From an uncultured Atopobium sp. (GTDB lineage: Bacteria; Actinomycetota; Coriobacteriia; Coriobacteriales; Atopobiaceae): DNA of 5,942 bases. Location of the stretch: contig CAKAPG010000021.1 in NCBI GenBank assembly GCA_916715765.1, forward strand, positions 1-5,942, given 5' to 3'. The position numbers and the translations under genes were made by a program. Below are positions 1-5,942 of this stretch, one piece after another. Within the stretch, counting starts at the first letter, position 1, and each line of letters opens with the position of its first letter. The notes under the pieces were generated by a model. It saw nothing but the letters and a program-made list of their open reading frames with translations, searched no databases and was not told where the DNA came from.

Positions 1-126
1 ACTCCTGCTGCCGCTCCATCTGCAAAAGACCTCTATAACCTTGGATCTGCACGTTCTTCTCGCTCCATGGCAGAAGACAAGAAAGAAGAAGTTGCTGGAG
101 AGGAGGGAGAAAGCCAGGACGCATAA
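1..126 (+). CDS. C-terminal tail of a gene cut by the window edge, probably TatA/TatB
   Basis: An open frame enters from the left edge and ends at TAA (124-126), giving the last 41 residues of a protein. The tail is hydrophilic. Its first half is rich in Ala, Pro and Ser (it contains LYNLGSARSSRSM) and its last 18 residues or so are strongly charged and mainly acidic, with Glu-Lys runs. It holds no hydrophobic segment or recognisable domain. TatA/TatB proteins have an N-terminal membrane helix and an amphipathic helix followed by a poorly conserved, charged, disordered tail, and their genes very often lie directly before tatC. The identification rests on that context and the tail's character, not on a conserved motif. 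Any secreted or membrane protein with a charged tail would also fit. The stop lies 18 bases before the tatC start, so the two genes are almost certainly co-transcribed. Confidence 0.5.
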   Translation, partial: TPAAAPSAKDLYNLGSARSSRSMAEDKKEEVAGEEGESQDA

Positions 127-144
127 GTCCAGCTTTCGCGTGTA

Positions 145-933
145 ATGCCTATTACTCCAGCTCGTATGCCACTTTTTGATCACCTGGGAGAACTCCGTCG
201 TCGTGTGACTATTGTGGTGGTATCGCTTTTTGTTACCGCAATCATTATTTATTTTGCTACACCTGCACTGATTGAGATTTTGATTGATCCTATCAGGGAG
301 TTTTTAACCGACGGCAAGCTTACGGTTATCTCGGTCCTTGGCGGCTTTAGTATCAGGTTTAAGGTGGCTTTCTTCTTCTCGGTGATTATTTGTACACCTA
401 TTATCATCTGGGAGATTATGGCGTTCTTCTTGCCTGCGCTTAACGCCAAAGAGCGCAAGTGGGTTGTACCTACCGTAGCCGCTATGATTACCCTGTTCTT
501 CTTGGGTATGCTGTTCTGCTACTTCATCATTTTGAACACCGCAATTGGTTGGATGATTGGCCAGTCGCAGGAATTTGCAGGAACCATTAATGAGGCAAGC
601 GATTACCTCAACATTATTATGATGTTTGAGATTGGTTTTGGTGTTGCGTTCCAGCTTCCTCTGGTTATCTTCTACCTGGCTATTCTTCACCTTGTTCCTT
701 ACAAGGATATGCGTGAGCAGTGGCGCTACGTTTACGTTGGACTGATGATCCTCTCTGCAGTTGTCACTCCTGATGCATCACCTGTCACCATGATTTTGAT
801 GTTTGCAGCTCTTATCTTGCTGTACGAAGTTGCTCTGGCTGTTGCTCGTTACGTCATTATTGCCCGCGATGGCAAAGCTGCTCTTAAGTGGAGTCGCGAG
901 GACTATGAGCAGCATGAGCTGGACAAAATCTAG
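145..933 (+). CDS. tatC: Sec-independent protein translocase subunit TatC
   Basis: TatC is the multi-spanning membrane core of the twin-arginine translocase. With TatB it recognises the RR signal peptide of folded proteins and then recruits TatA for export. The 262-residue product has the usual length and six hydrophobic segments, roughly at residues 21-43, 72-97, 107-134, 155-183, 195-207 and 213-232. The N-terminal family signature PLFDHLGELRRR (9-20) is present. The cytoplasmic-loop signature FFLPALNAKERKWVVP (94-109) contains Glu103, the counterpart of the signal-peptide-binding Glu of E. coli TatC. FGVAFQLP (165-172) and TPDASPVTM (208-216) match the later conserved blocks. The position usually held by a membrane-embedded Glu (E. 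coli Glu170) is Gln170 here. ATG 145 is the first start in the frame after the upstream stop, but it has no Shine-Dalgarno sequence. ATG 166, directly before the conserved block, is an alternative. topA follows after 34 bases. Confidence 0.97.
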   Translation: MPITPARMPLFDHLGELRRRVTIVVVSLFVTAIIIYFATPALIEILIDPIREFLTDGKLTVISVLGGFSIRFKVAFFFSVIICTPIIIWEIMAFFLPALNAKERKWVVPTVAAMITLFFLGMLFCYFIILNTAIGWMIGQSQEFAGTINEASDYLNIIMMFEIGFGVAFQLPLVIFYLAILHLVPYKDMREQWRYVYVGLMILSAVVTPDASPVTMILMFAALILLYEVALAVARYVIIARDGKAALKWSREDYEQHELDKI

Positions 934-952
934 TAATTCCGCTTTTTAATTT

Positions 953-958
953 GGAGAG
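953..958 (+). promoter_or_regulatory. Ribosome binding site that fixes the TTG start of topA
   Basis: GGAGAG lies 9 bases before the TTG at 968. No ATG or GTG in the topA frame lies between this site and the conserved N-terminal strand of the Toprim domain, so it supports TTG as the true start. The tatC-topA gap (934-967) has no hairpin or T-run, so topA is probably transcribed from upstream of tatC. Confidence 0.7.
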
Positions 959-967
959 TGTTGTTCT

Positions 968-3481
968 TTGATTCTAGTTGTTACCGAGAAAAACGACGCA
1001 GCGCAGCAGATTGCTCGCCTTCTGTCTGAATCGGGTAAGCCTGAGGCAGACAAGGTATACAACACTCCTGTTTATCGTTTTAGACGTGGCGGAGAAGATC
1101 ATGTTGCCATTGGTCTTCGCGGCCATATTCTGCAGCCCGATTTTCCTTTAGCTCTCAAGTTTGACAAGGAAGAGGGCTGGTACGGAGAAACTGCAGAAGG
1201 GGAGCATCTTCCTGCAGACGTTCCAGATGGTCTTGAGCGTCCTCCTTACAAGGTTAAGCGCAAGCCTTTTATGGCAGACGGCGTTGACCTTAAGGGTTGG
1301 AAAATCCCTAGCTTGCCCTATTTGATTTGGGCCCCTGTAGATAAACAACCTGCAGAAAAAGAGATTATTCGAGCACTCAAGAATCTTGCTAAGAAGGCAG
1401 AGTCAGTCATCATCGGCACAGACTTTGACCGTGAAGGTGAGCTTATTGGTTCTGATGCGCTTGCTCAGGTTCTCTCTGTTAATCCTAACCTGGCAGTGTT
1501 CCGTGCACGCTATTCTGCCTTTACCAAGACAGAGATTGAGACCGCCTTCAATAACCTGGTAGACCTTGATTACAACCTGGCTGCCGCAGGCGAGTCCAGA
1601 CAGTATATCGACCTCATTTGGGGTGCTGTACTAACCCGTTATCTGACCACCGCACGTTTTGGCGGTTTGGGTAATACGCGCTCTGCTGGTCGTGTTCAGA
1701 CTCCTACGCTGGCACTTGTTGTTGAACGCGAGCGTGAGCGCCTGGCATTTAAGCCAGAAGATTATTGGGTCATTTCTGGCGTTGCTGCCCCTGAAGATGA
1801 TGCGGAAGCAACCTTTAAGATGGTTCACCAGACCGCAAGATTCTGGGATCAGGCAGAAGCAGATGCAGCTTACGCAGTTGTTAAGGATCAAACACAGGCA
1901 ACGGTTGTCGAGATTGAGTCTCGTAGCAGAAAGCAGCAGCCACCGGCTCCATTTAACACTACGTCGCTGCAGGCGGCTGCAGCTGCAGAGGGTATCTCGC
2001 CAGCTAGAACTATGCGTTTGGCAGAGTCTCTGTATATGGACGGCTTGATTTCATACCCACGTGTTGATAACACGGTCTATCCAAGTTCGCTTGACTTGAA
2101 GGATTGTGTTCGTACGCTGTCCGCGGTTCCTCAGTATGCTCCTACCTGCAAAAAGCTTTTGGGTCAGCCAAAGCTTCATGCCACTCGCGGCAAGCAGGAG
2201 TCTACCGACCACCCACCAATTTATCCAACAGCGGCAGCAAATCCAGATGCTTTGCAGCCCGCAGCTTGGAAGCTCTATAACCTGATTGCTCGAAGGTTCC
2301 TTGCAACCCTTATGGGTCCAGCTACTATGAGTGGCACCAAGATTACGCTTGATGTTGCAGGTCAGCCTTTTGTTGCAAATGGAACAGTCTTGGCCGAGCC
2401 AGGCTTTAGAGAGATTTATCCCTTTGGCCTTAAGAAAGACGATCAGATTCCTGATGTCGGCGAAGGAGAGATTGTCTCCATTCAGTCTTTGTCGCTTGAT
2501 GCTAAGCAGACAGAGCCACCTGCTCGCTATAGCCAGGGCAAGCTCATTCAAGAGATGGAGAAGCGCGGTCTGGGTACAAAGTCTACGCGTGCTTCCATTA
2601 TTGATACGCTCTACCAGCGTAAATATCTCAAGAATGATCCTGTTGAGCCAAGTCAGCTTGGTATGGCAATTGTTGATGCACTTTCGCAGTTTGCACCACA
2701 CATTACCTCGCCTGATATGACGGCAGAACTTGAGTCCGATATGACAAGCGTTGCTGAAGGTAAAGACACGCGTGATGGCGTTGTTACGCACTCAAGAGCG
2801 CTGCTTGCGGGCATGATTGATACGCTCATTGATCATAAAGAAGACCTGTCTGAGGCCATTGCTGATGCCGTTACTGCTGATGCAAAGGTGGGAACCTGCC
2901 CTAAGTGCGGCAAAGATTTGGTTGCTAAGAGCTCTCTGAAGACTCGTGGAAGCTTTGTAGGCTGCATGGGTTGGCCAGACTGCGATGTTACGTATCCGCT
3001 GCCTCAGGGGCGCGTAGAGCCGCTTGAGGGAGAGGCTGGCGTCTGTCCAGAGTGCGGTGCTCCTCGCGTAAAGGTGCAACCGTTTAGGCAGCGCGCGTAT
3101 GAGACTTGCATCAATCCAGCGTGCCCTACAAACGCAGAGCCAGACCTTATTGTGGGCGAGTGTCCAACCTGCAAGGCTAACGGCAAGCACGGAGACCTGG
3201 TAGCTCACAAGTCCGAGCGCACGGGTAAGCGTTTTATCCGCTGCACTAACTACGAGGAGTGCGAGACAAGCTATCCTCTACCAGCTCGTGGAAAGCTCGA
3301 GAAGACCGATGAGGTCTGCCCAGACTGTGGCGCACCTATGGTGGTTGTTACTACCCAGCGTGGTCCTTGGAAGCTCTGTCCAAACTACGATTGCCCTGGT
3401 AAAGAAAAGAAAACTGCCCCGCGTAGAGGCGCTCGTAAGAGTACTAAGAGCACCAAATCCACCAAGGCAGCAAAAAAGTAA
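968..3481 (+). CDS. topA: Type IA DNA topoisomerase I, archaeal-like catalytic core with four C4 zinc ribbons
   Basis: This type IA enzyme cuts one DNA strand through a tyrosine and relaxes negative supercoils in the nucleoid. The product has 837 residues. The Toprim domain (about 1-180) starts with LVVTEKN (Glu7) and carries the metal-binding motif TDFDREGELIG with Asp152, Asp154 and Glu156. The catalytic block is SYPRVDNTVYP with nucleophile Tyr363 and Arg365. It is followed by TDHPPIYPT (His415) and GLGTKSTR (534-541). These motifs resemble archaeal topoisomerase I more than classical bacterial TopA, which has VESPAKA, DPDREGEA and YMRTDS. Four C4 zinc ribbons follow, with Cys at 644/647/666/672, 693/696/714/719, 732/735/759/765 and 784/787/804/809. 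The protein ends in a lysine-rich tail with three STK repeats. The start codon is TTG, supported by GGAGAG upstream. Topoisomerase III was considered, but the zinc ribbons and overall length favour topoisomerase I. A terminator lies 8 bases after the stop. Confidence 0.96.
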   Translation: MILVVTEKNDAAQQIARLLSESGKPEADKVYNTPVYRFRRGGEDHVAIGLRGHILQPDFPLALKFDKEEGWYGETAEGEHLPADVPDGLERPPYKVKRKPFMADGVDLKGWKIPSLPYLIWAPVDKQPAEKEIIRALKNLAKKAESVIIGTDFDREGELIGSDALAQVLSVNPNLAVFRARYSAFTKTEIETAFNNLVDLDYNLAAAGESRQYIDLIWGAVLTRYLTTARFGGLGNTRSAGRVQTPTLALVVERERERLAFKPEDYWVISGVAAPEDDAEATFKMVHQTARFWDQAEADAAYAVVKDQTQATVVEIESRSRKQQPPAPFNTTSLQAAAAAEGISPARTMRLAESLYMDGLISYPRVDNTVYPSSLDLKDCVRTLSAVPQYAPTCKKLLGQPKLHATRGKQESTDHPPIYPTAAANPDALQPAAWKLYNLIARRFLATLMGPATMSGTKITLDVAGQPFVANGTVLAEPGFREIYPFGLKKDDQIPDVGEGEIVSIQSLSLDAKQTEPPARYSQGKLIQEMEKRGLGTKSTRASIIDTLYQRKYLKNDPVEPSQLGMAIVDALSQFAPHITSPDMTAELESDMTSVAEGKDTRDGVVTHSRALLAGMIDTLIDHKEDLSEAIADAVTADAKVGTCPKCGKDLVAKSSLKTRGSFVGCMGWPDCDVTYPLPQGRVEPLEGEAGVCPECGAPRVKVQPFRQRAYETCINPACPTNAEPDLIVGECPTCKANGKHGDLVAHKSERTGKRFIRCTNYEECETSYPLPARGKLEKTDEVCPDCGAPMVVVTTQRGPWKLCPNYDCPGKEKKTAPRRGARKSTKSTKSTKAAKK

Positions 3482-3488
3482 ACGTATG

Positions 3489-3515
3489 ACGGTGCATCGA
3501 GAGGTGCACCGTTTT
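3489..3515 (+). terminator. Intrinsic terminator after topA
   Basis: ACGGTGCA (3489-3496) and TGCACCGT (3505-3512) form a perfect 8 bp stem around an 8-base loop, directly followed by Ts (TTTT including the last stem base). It starts 8 bases past the topA stop and so closes the tat-topA unit. The T-run is short, so some read-through into tmk is possible. Confidence 0.8.
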
Positions 3516-3605
3516 CGGAAGAACGAGCGTCCCTCTCCAACGCCCGCTCCATACGTATTTTTACCCATTTTTGAGCACTTTTCATGTGGAAATGCGCAAA
3601 ACCTT

Positions 3606-3611
3606 TAGAAT
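3606..3611 (+). promoter_or_regulatory. Possible -10 element of a promoter for tmk-holB-ricT
   Basis: TAGAAT matches the sigma-70 type -10 consensus at five of six positions and lies 58 bases before the tmk ATG. No good -35 hexamer sits 17 bases upstream (CATGTG occupies that place). A promoter is expected here because a terminator closes the previous unit, but this exact element is a weak call. Confidence 0.3.
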
Positions 3612-3656
3612 ATTCATGGCGAGAAACACAATCTGCTTGTATCGTGAGATAGTTAA

Positions 3657-3666
3657 GAGGGAGGGA
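3657..3666 (+). promoter_or_regulatory. Strong ribosome binding site that fixes the tmk start
   Basis: GAGGGAGGGA contains a GGAGG core (3660-3664) that ends 5 bases before ATG 3670. This spacing singles out ATG 3670 as the start over the in-frame ATGs at 3571, 3592 and 3616, none of which has such a site. Confidence 0.85.
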
Positions 3667-3669
3667 AGC

Positions 3670-4329
3670 ATGAACAAAAACACACGTACATCACAAGGCT
3701 TATTTATTACGCTTGAAGGCGTTGATGGCTGTGGCAAGTCAACACAAGCTTCTCTTCTGCGAGAAGATCTTGAAGCTCTTGGCTTTGATGTGGTCTTTGT
3801 TCGCGAGCCCGGTGGCACTGCTATTTCTGAGCAGATTAGAGGCGTGGTACTTAATCCAGAAAACGGCATGATGTGCGATGAGTGTGAGTTGCTTCTCTAC
3901 GAAGCAAGTCGTGCTCAGCTGGTAGGAGAGGTTATCCGACCAGCTCTAGCTGCGGGCAAAGTTGTCTTGTGTGATCGCTTCTATGACTCCACCTTTGCCT
4001 ATCAAGCAGCTGGTCGCGGTCTTGATACAGACCTCGTTCATCGTGCAAATCGTTTGGGAAGCTGTGGGGTTTCTCCTGATAGAACCCTTGTCTTTATGCT
4101 TGAACCAACAGTTGCTCATGCGCGTGCTACGCAAAATGACGCCGATAGACTAGAAGCAGAAGGTGTTGCCTTCCAGCAGCGTGTTTTTGCTGGTTATAAG
4201 CAACTTCTGCAAAATGAGTCAGAGCGTGTAAAAGCTGTAGATGCAGATGGAAGCATTGATGAGGTTCGTGCACGTACTCGCCGTCTGTTAGATGATCTTA
4301 TCCCAGGTATCTGTGAGCTTGGTGAGTGA
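3670..4329 (+). CDS. tmk: Thymidylate kinase (dTMP kinase)
   Basis: Tmk phosphorylates dTMP to dTDP with ATP, the step shared by the de novo and salvage routes to dTTP. From ATG 3670 the product has 219 residues, typical of the family. The N-terminal strand ITLEGVDGCGKST contains the P-loop (Gly17-Thr25). REPGGT (45-50) is the conserved loop in which Arg and Glu contact the nucleotide. DRFYDST (102-108) is the DRY/F-type motif, and YQAAGRG (111-117) is the thymidine-binding block. The LID region (about 151-162) contains Arg152 and Arg160. The P-loop has Cys where eukaryotic type I enzymes carry Arg, so catalytic arginines probably come from the LID, as in bacterial type II enzymes. A longer frame from 3571 would add 33 residues without family sequence and is rejected. 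tmk leads a unit with holB, whose start lies 7 bases after the tmk stop. Confidence 0.97.
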   Translation: MNKNTRTSQGLFITLEGVDGCGKSTQASLLREDLEALGFDVVFVREPGGTAISEQIRGVVLNPENGMMCDECELLLYEASRAQLVGEVIRPALAAGKVVLCDRFYDSTFAYQAAGRGLDTDLVHRANRLGSCGVSPDRTLVFMLEPTVAHARATQNDADRLEAEGVAFQQRVFAGYKQLLQNESERVKAVDADGSIDEVRARTRRLLDDLIPGICELGE

Positions 4330-4336
4330 CGCGTTT

Positions 4337-5506
4337 ATGACTCAAGAGAGCACACATACTATTCAGAACGATTATCCGGTACCTCAAGCACTCACACGTC
4401 TTCAGGATCAACCTCAAGTTCAAAATCTGCTTGCACGCGCACTTCATGAGCACAAGCTTGGACATGCCTATCTATTTGTAGGAGCTCCTGGCTCGGGTAA
4501 AGGTCTTGCAGCTAAAGCTTTGGCGCAGTGCGTGCTTTGCGCTCAAGGTGGCGATGCTGCTTGTGACGACTGCATTCGTATTTCTCGCGGTACTCACCCT
4601 GACGTACACGTACTTACTCCAGCCTCTGCAAACGGTTATCTCATAGAGCAGATTCGGCAGCTTATTGCCGATGTTAGCCTAGCACCCATGCGCTCAACTC
4701 ATAAGATTTATCTGATTGATCGTGCTGATTTGCTCAGAGAAAATTCTGCAAATGCACTGCTCAAAACTATTGAAGAGCCACCTGCAGACACCATCTTTAT
4801 TCTGTCTGCACGTTCTTCTTCTGCGGTGCTTCCCACCATTGTTTCTCGCTGTCAGGTAGTTGCGTTTAGAACGCTCACTGACGCTGCAGCTAAAGCCGCT
4901 ATCATGCGAGAGATTTCCGCCACAGAGCAGGAAGCCCGTATTGCGCTTGCAGCAACAGGAACCCCTGGTAGAGCTGTGGAGTTTTTGCAGTCTTCTACGC
5001 GCAAAAACATTCGCAGACAGCTCATTGATGTTTTTGGCAACCTGCTCAGAAATGACTCGTGGGATGTACTCACTTCCGCAAAAGAGCTGATAGAAGCTGC
5101 AAAAATTCCTCTTGGTGACGTAAGACGTGCCCAAGAAGAGGCGCTTGCTCAAAATGAAGACTTTCTCACCAGCGCTGCGTTAAAGCAGGTCGAGGCGGCA
5201 AATAAGCGAGAACTCACAGCGCGCGAGCGTTCGGGTATCATAGAAATGTTGGCAATTCTGGAATCGCTTCTTCGCGACGTACTTTTATGTTGCGAAGCGG
5301 TTGATGAAGAGATAGTAAATACGGATGCAGCAGGCATTATTGACCGCGTTGCATCTCAAACTCATACCCAGGGTGTTTTGGGGGCTCTTGCTGCGGTGCA
5401 AGAGGCTCAATACAACCTGGATCGCTCTGTTTCTCCCCAGCTGACCCTTGAGGTTATGCTGCTGCATATCAAGGAGGCACTTACATGCCCACCGTTGTCC
5501 CGGTGA
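4337..5506 (+). CDS. holB: DNA polymerase III subunit delta' (clamp loader)
   Basis: Delta' is the stator subunit of the clamp loader that places the sliding clamp on primed DNA. The product has 389 residues from ATG 4337. An AAA+ module (about 20-180) shows GHAYLFVGAPGSGKG (P-loop 49-56), a four-Cys zinc module (Cys65, 68, 76, 79) followed by the family signature GTHPDVH, LIDRADLL in the Walker B place, ANALLKTIEEPP, and IVSRCQ with the arginine-finger-type SRC (170-172). The Ser/Thr of the P-loop is Gly56 and the Walker B acidic pair is broken, which fits a subunit that does not hydrolyse ATP. DnaX (tau/gamma) was considered but would keep an intact P-loop and DEVH. The C-terminal half is helical. 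The start is uncertain: ATG 4337 has a weak GGTGAG 10 bases upstream, and GTG 4322 or ATG 4292, overlapping tmk, are possible. The end overlaps ricT by 22 bases. Confidence 0.92.
   Translation: MTQESTHTIQNDYPVPQALTRLQDQPQVQNLLARALHEHKLGHAYLFVGAPGSGKGLAAKALAQCVLCAQGGDAACDDCIRISRGTHPDVHVLTPASANGYLIEQIRQLIADVSLAPMRSTHKIYLIDRADLLRENSANALLKTIEEPPADTIFILSARSSSAVLPTIVSRCQVVAFRTLTDAAAKAAIMREISATEQEARIALAATGTPGRAVEFLQSSTRKNIRRQLIDVFGNLLRNDSWDVLTSAKELIEAAKIPLGDVRRAQEEALAQNEDFLTSAALKQVEAANKRELTARERSGIIEMLAILESLLRDVLLCCEAVDEEIVNTDAAGIIDRVASQTHTQGVLGALAAVQEAQYNLDRSVSPQLTLEVMLLHIKEALTCPPLSR
5471..5477 (+). promoter_or_regulatory. Ribosome binding site of ricT inside the end of holB
   Basis: AAGGAGG is a near-perfect Shine-Dalgarno sequence 7 bases before ATG 5485. 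It lies within the holB coding region, so ricT translation starts before holB translation ends. This points to coupling and a shared transcript. Confidence 0.85.
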
Positions 5507-5942
5507 AATTTGAATACGCCGCGCGCGACCTTTGGTTTGATCCAAAGGAATCCGGCGTTCTTGAAGGTGACCACGTTATCTGTCAGACCGAGCGCGGTCT
5601 AGAGATTGGTCTTGCTGTTGCTGACCCTCGTGAGATTTCTCAGGAGGAGTTTGAGTACAAAACAAATAAAGCCGAGCTCAAAGACGTTGTTCGTGTAGCA
5701 ACTGAAGAGGACCTATCTCGCGCAGAAGAGCTTGCCGCTAAGGGCGAGGCTGCGCTTCCTGTGTTCAGGAAGTTTGCTGTTCAAGAAGAACTTGAGATGA
5801 AGCCTATTGGCGTCGAGTACCTTTTTGATGGCGAGAAGGTCGTGTGTTACTTCTCGGCTGATGATCGTGTGGACTTTAGGCAGCTTGTTCGTGAGCTTTC
5901 TCATGAGCTTCACGAGCGCATTGATATGCGTCAGATTGGCGT
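5485..5942 (+). CDS. ricT: PSP1-domain protein RicT (YaaT family), cut at the right edge
   Basis: The first 152 residues are in the window and the gene runs off the edge. The sequence follows the PSP1/RicT family closely. The N-terminal strand VVPVKFEYAARDLWFDP is followed by GDHVICQTERGLEIG (29-43), then KDVVRVATEEDL, and the family hallmark block with GVEYLFDGEKVVCYF, SADDRVDFRQLVREL and RIDMRQIG at the end. In Bacillus subtilis RicT (YaaT) joins RicA and RicF in an iron-sulfur complex that promotes RNase Y-dependent mRNA maturation and affects competence, biofilm formation and sporulation. The role in this organism is not known from the sequence. The cluster Cys residues reported for the family mostly lie beyond the window. 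The gene follows holB here as it does in Firmicutes. The start ATG has an AAGGAGG site 7 bases upstream and overlaps holB by 22 bases. Confidence 0.9.
   Translation, partial: MPTVVPVKFEYAARDLWFDPKESGVLEGDHVICQTERGLEIGLAVADPREISQEEFEYKTNKAELKDVVRVATEEDLSRAEELAAKGEAALPVFRKFAVQEELEMKPIGVEYLFDGEKVVCYFSADDRVDFRQLVRELSHELHERIDMRQIG

Larger units (their letters stand above)
3482..3669 (+). other. Intergenic gap between topA and tmk
   Basis: This is the longest non-coding stretch in the window. It holds the topA terminator at its left end, a T-rich central part that includes the 8-base palindrome ATACGTAT (3551-3558), a possible -10 element (3606-3611), and a purine-rich ribosome binding site at its right end. 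The tmk frame stays open upstream as far as ATG 3571. That extension carries no thymidylate kinase sequence and is judged non-coding. I see no riboswitch, tRNA or small RNA fold in it. Confidence 0.7.

Noticed and set aside
46..60. A 15-base sequence, TCTGCACGTTCTTCT, that recurs at 4805-4819 in holB
   Set aside because: Both copies encode Ser-Ala-Arg-Ser-Ser in frame with common codons, and the flanks do not match. It is best explained by codon bias and chance rather than a functional repeat.
304..690. 128-codon open frame on the minus strand inside tatC
   Set aside because: It is antisense to conserved TatC membrane segments. Its very hydrophilic, His/Asn/Arg-rich composition is the expected mirror of hydrophobic codons.
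2051..2791. 246-codon open frame on the minus strand inside topA
   Set aside because: It lies wholly opposite the conserved topA core, has no recognisable domain or ribosome binding site, and its Cys/Arg/Trp-rich composition is what the complement of biased coding sequence gives.
2881..3481. Possible separate zinc-finger gene at the end of topA
   Set aside because: The frame is continuous from the catalytic core, and C4 zinc ribbons are a normal C-terminal part of bacterial topoisomerase I.
3525..3549. Possible second hairpin (GAGCG with CGCTC) before a T-rich stretch after topA
   Set aside because: The stem is only 5 bp with a 15-base loop, and the T-run does not follow directly. The hairpin at 3489-3515 is far better.
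3551..3558. Palindrome ATACGTAT as a possible operator
   Set aside because: An 8-base palindrome is expected by chance in A+T-rich spacer, it is not repeated nearby, and it does not match a regulator site I recognise.

Overview
The window is an ordinary housekeeping stretch from a bacterial chromosome. All its genes are on the plus strand and tightly packed. Base composition looks roughly balanced. The gene content (tatC, a topA of archaeal-like type, then tmk-holB-ricT) and the moderate G+C suggest a low-to-moderate-G+C member of the Coriobacteriia (Actinomycetota), for example the Atopobium/Lancefieldella group. This placement is inferred from recalled family features, not from a database search.

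Layout. Positions 1-126 hold the C-terminal tail of a gene cut by the window edge, most likely the TatA/TatB partner of tatC. tatC follows after 18 bases (145-933). topA (968-3481) follows after 34 bases with no terminator between, so these three probably form one transcription unit. It ends at a clear intrinsic terminator just past topA (3489-3515). A gap of 188 bases (3482-3669) carries this terminator, a possible weak promoter and a strong ribosome binding site. A second unit then begins: tmk (3670-4329), holB (about 4337-5506) and ricT (from 5485, running off the right edge). Within it the genes are 7 bases apart or overlap by 22 bases.

How the genes work together. TatC and its upstream partner form the receptor of the twin-arginine export pathway for folded proteins. 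TopA relaxes negatively supercoiled DNA. Tmk makes dTDP for DNA synthesis. HolB (delta') is part of the clamp loader of the replicative polymerase. RicT belongs to the PSP1 family, known in Bacillus as a subunit of an iron-sulfur complex that promotes RNase Y-dependent mRNA processing. tmk, holB and ricT occur in this order in Firmicutes too, so the second unit looks like an old conserved replication-linked cluster.

No mobile element, CRISPR array, tRNA or rRNA gene, or undescribed system is visible. The most notable feature is the topA gene. All its diagnostic motifs are of the archaeal topoisomerase I type rather than the classical bacterial TopA type, although it carries four bacterial-style C4 zinc ribbons and a lysine-rich tail.
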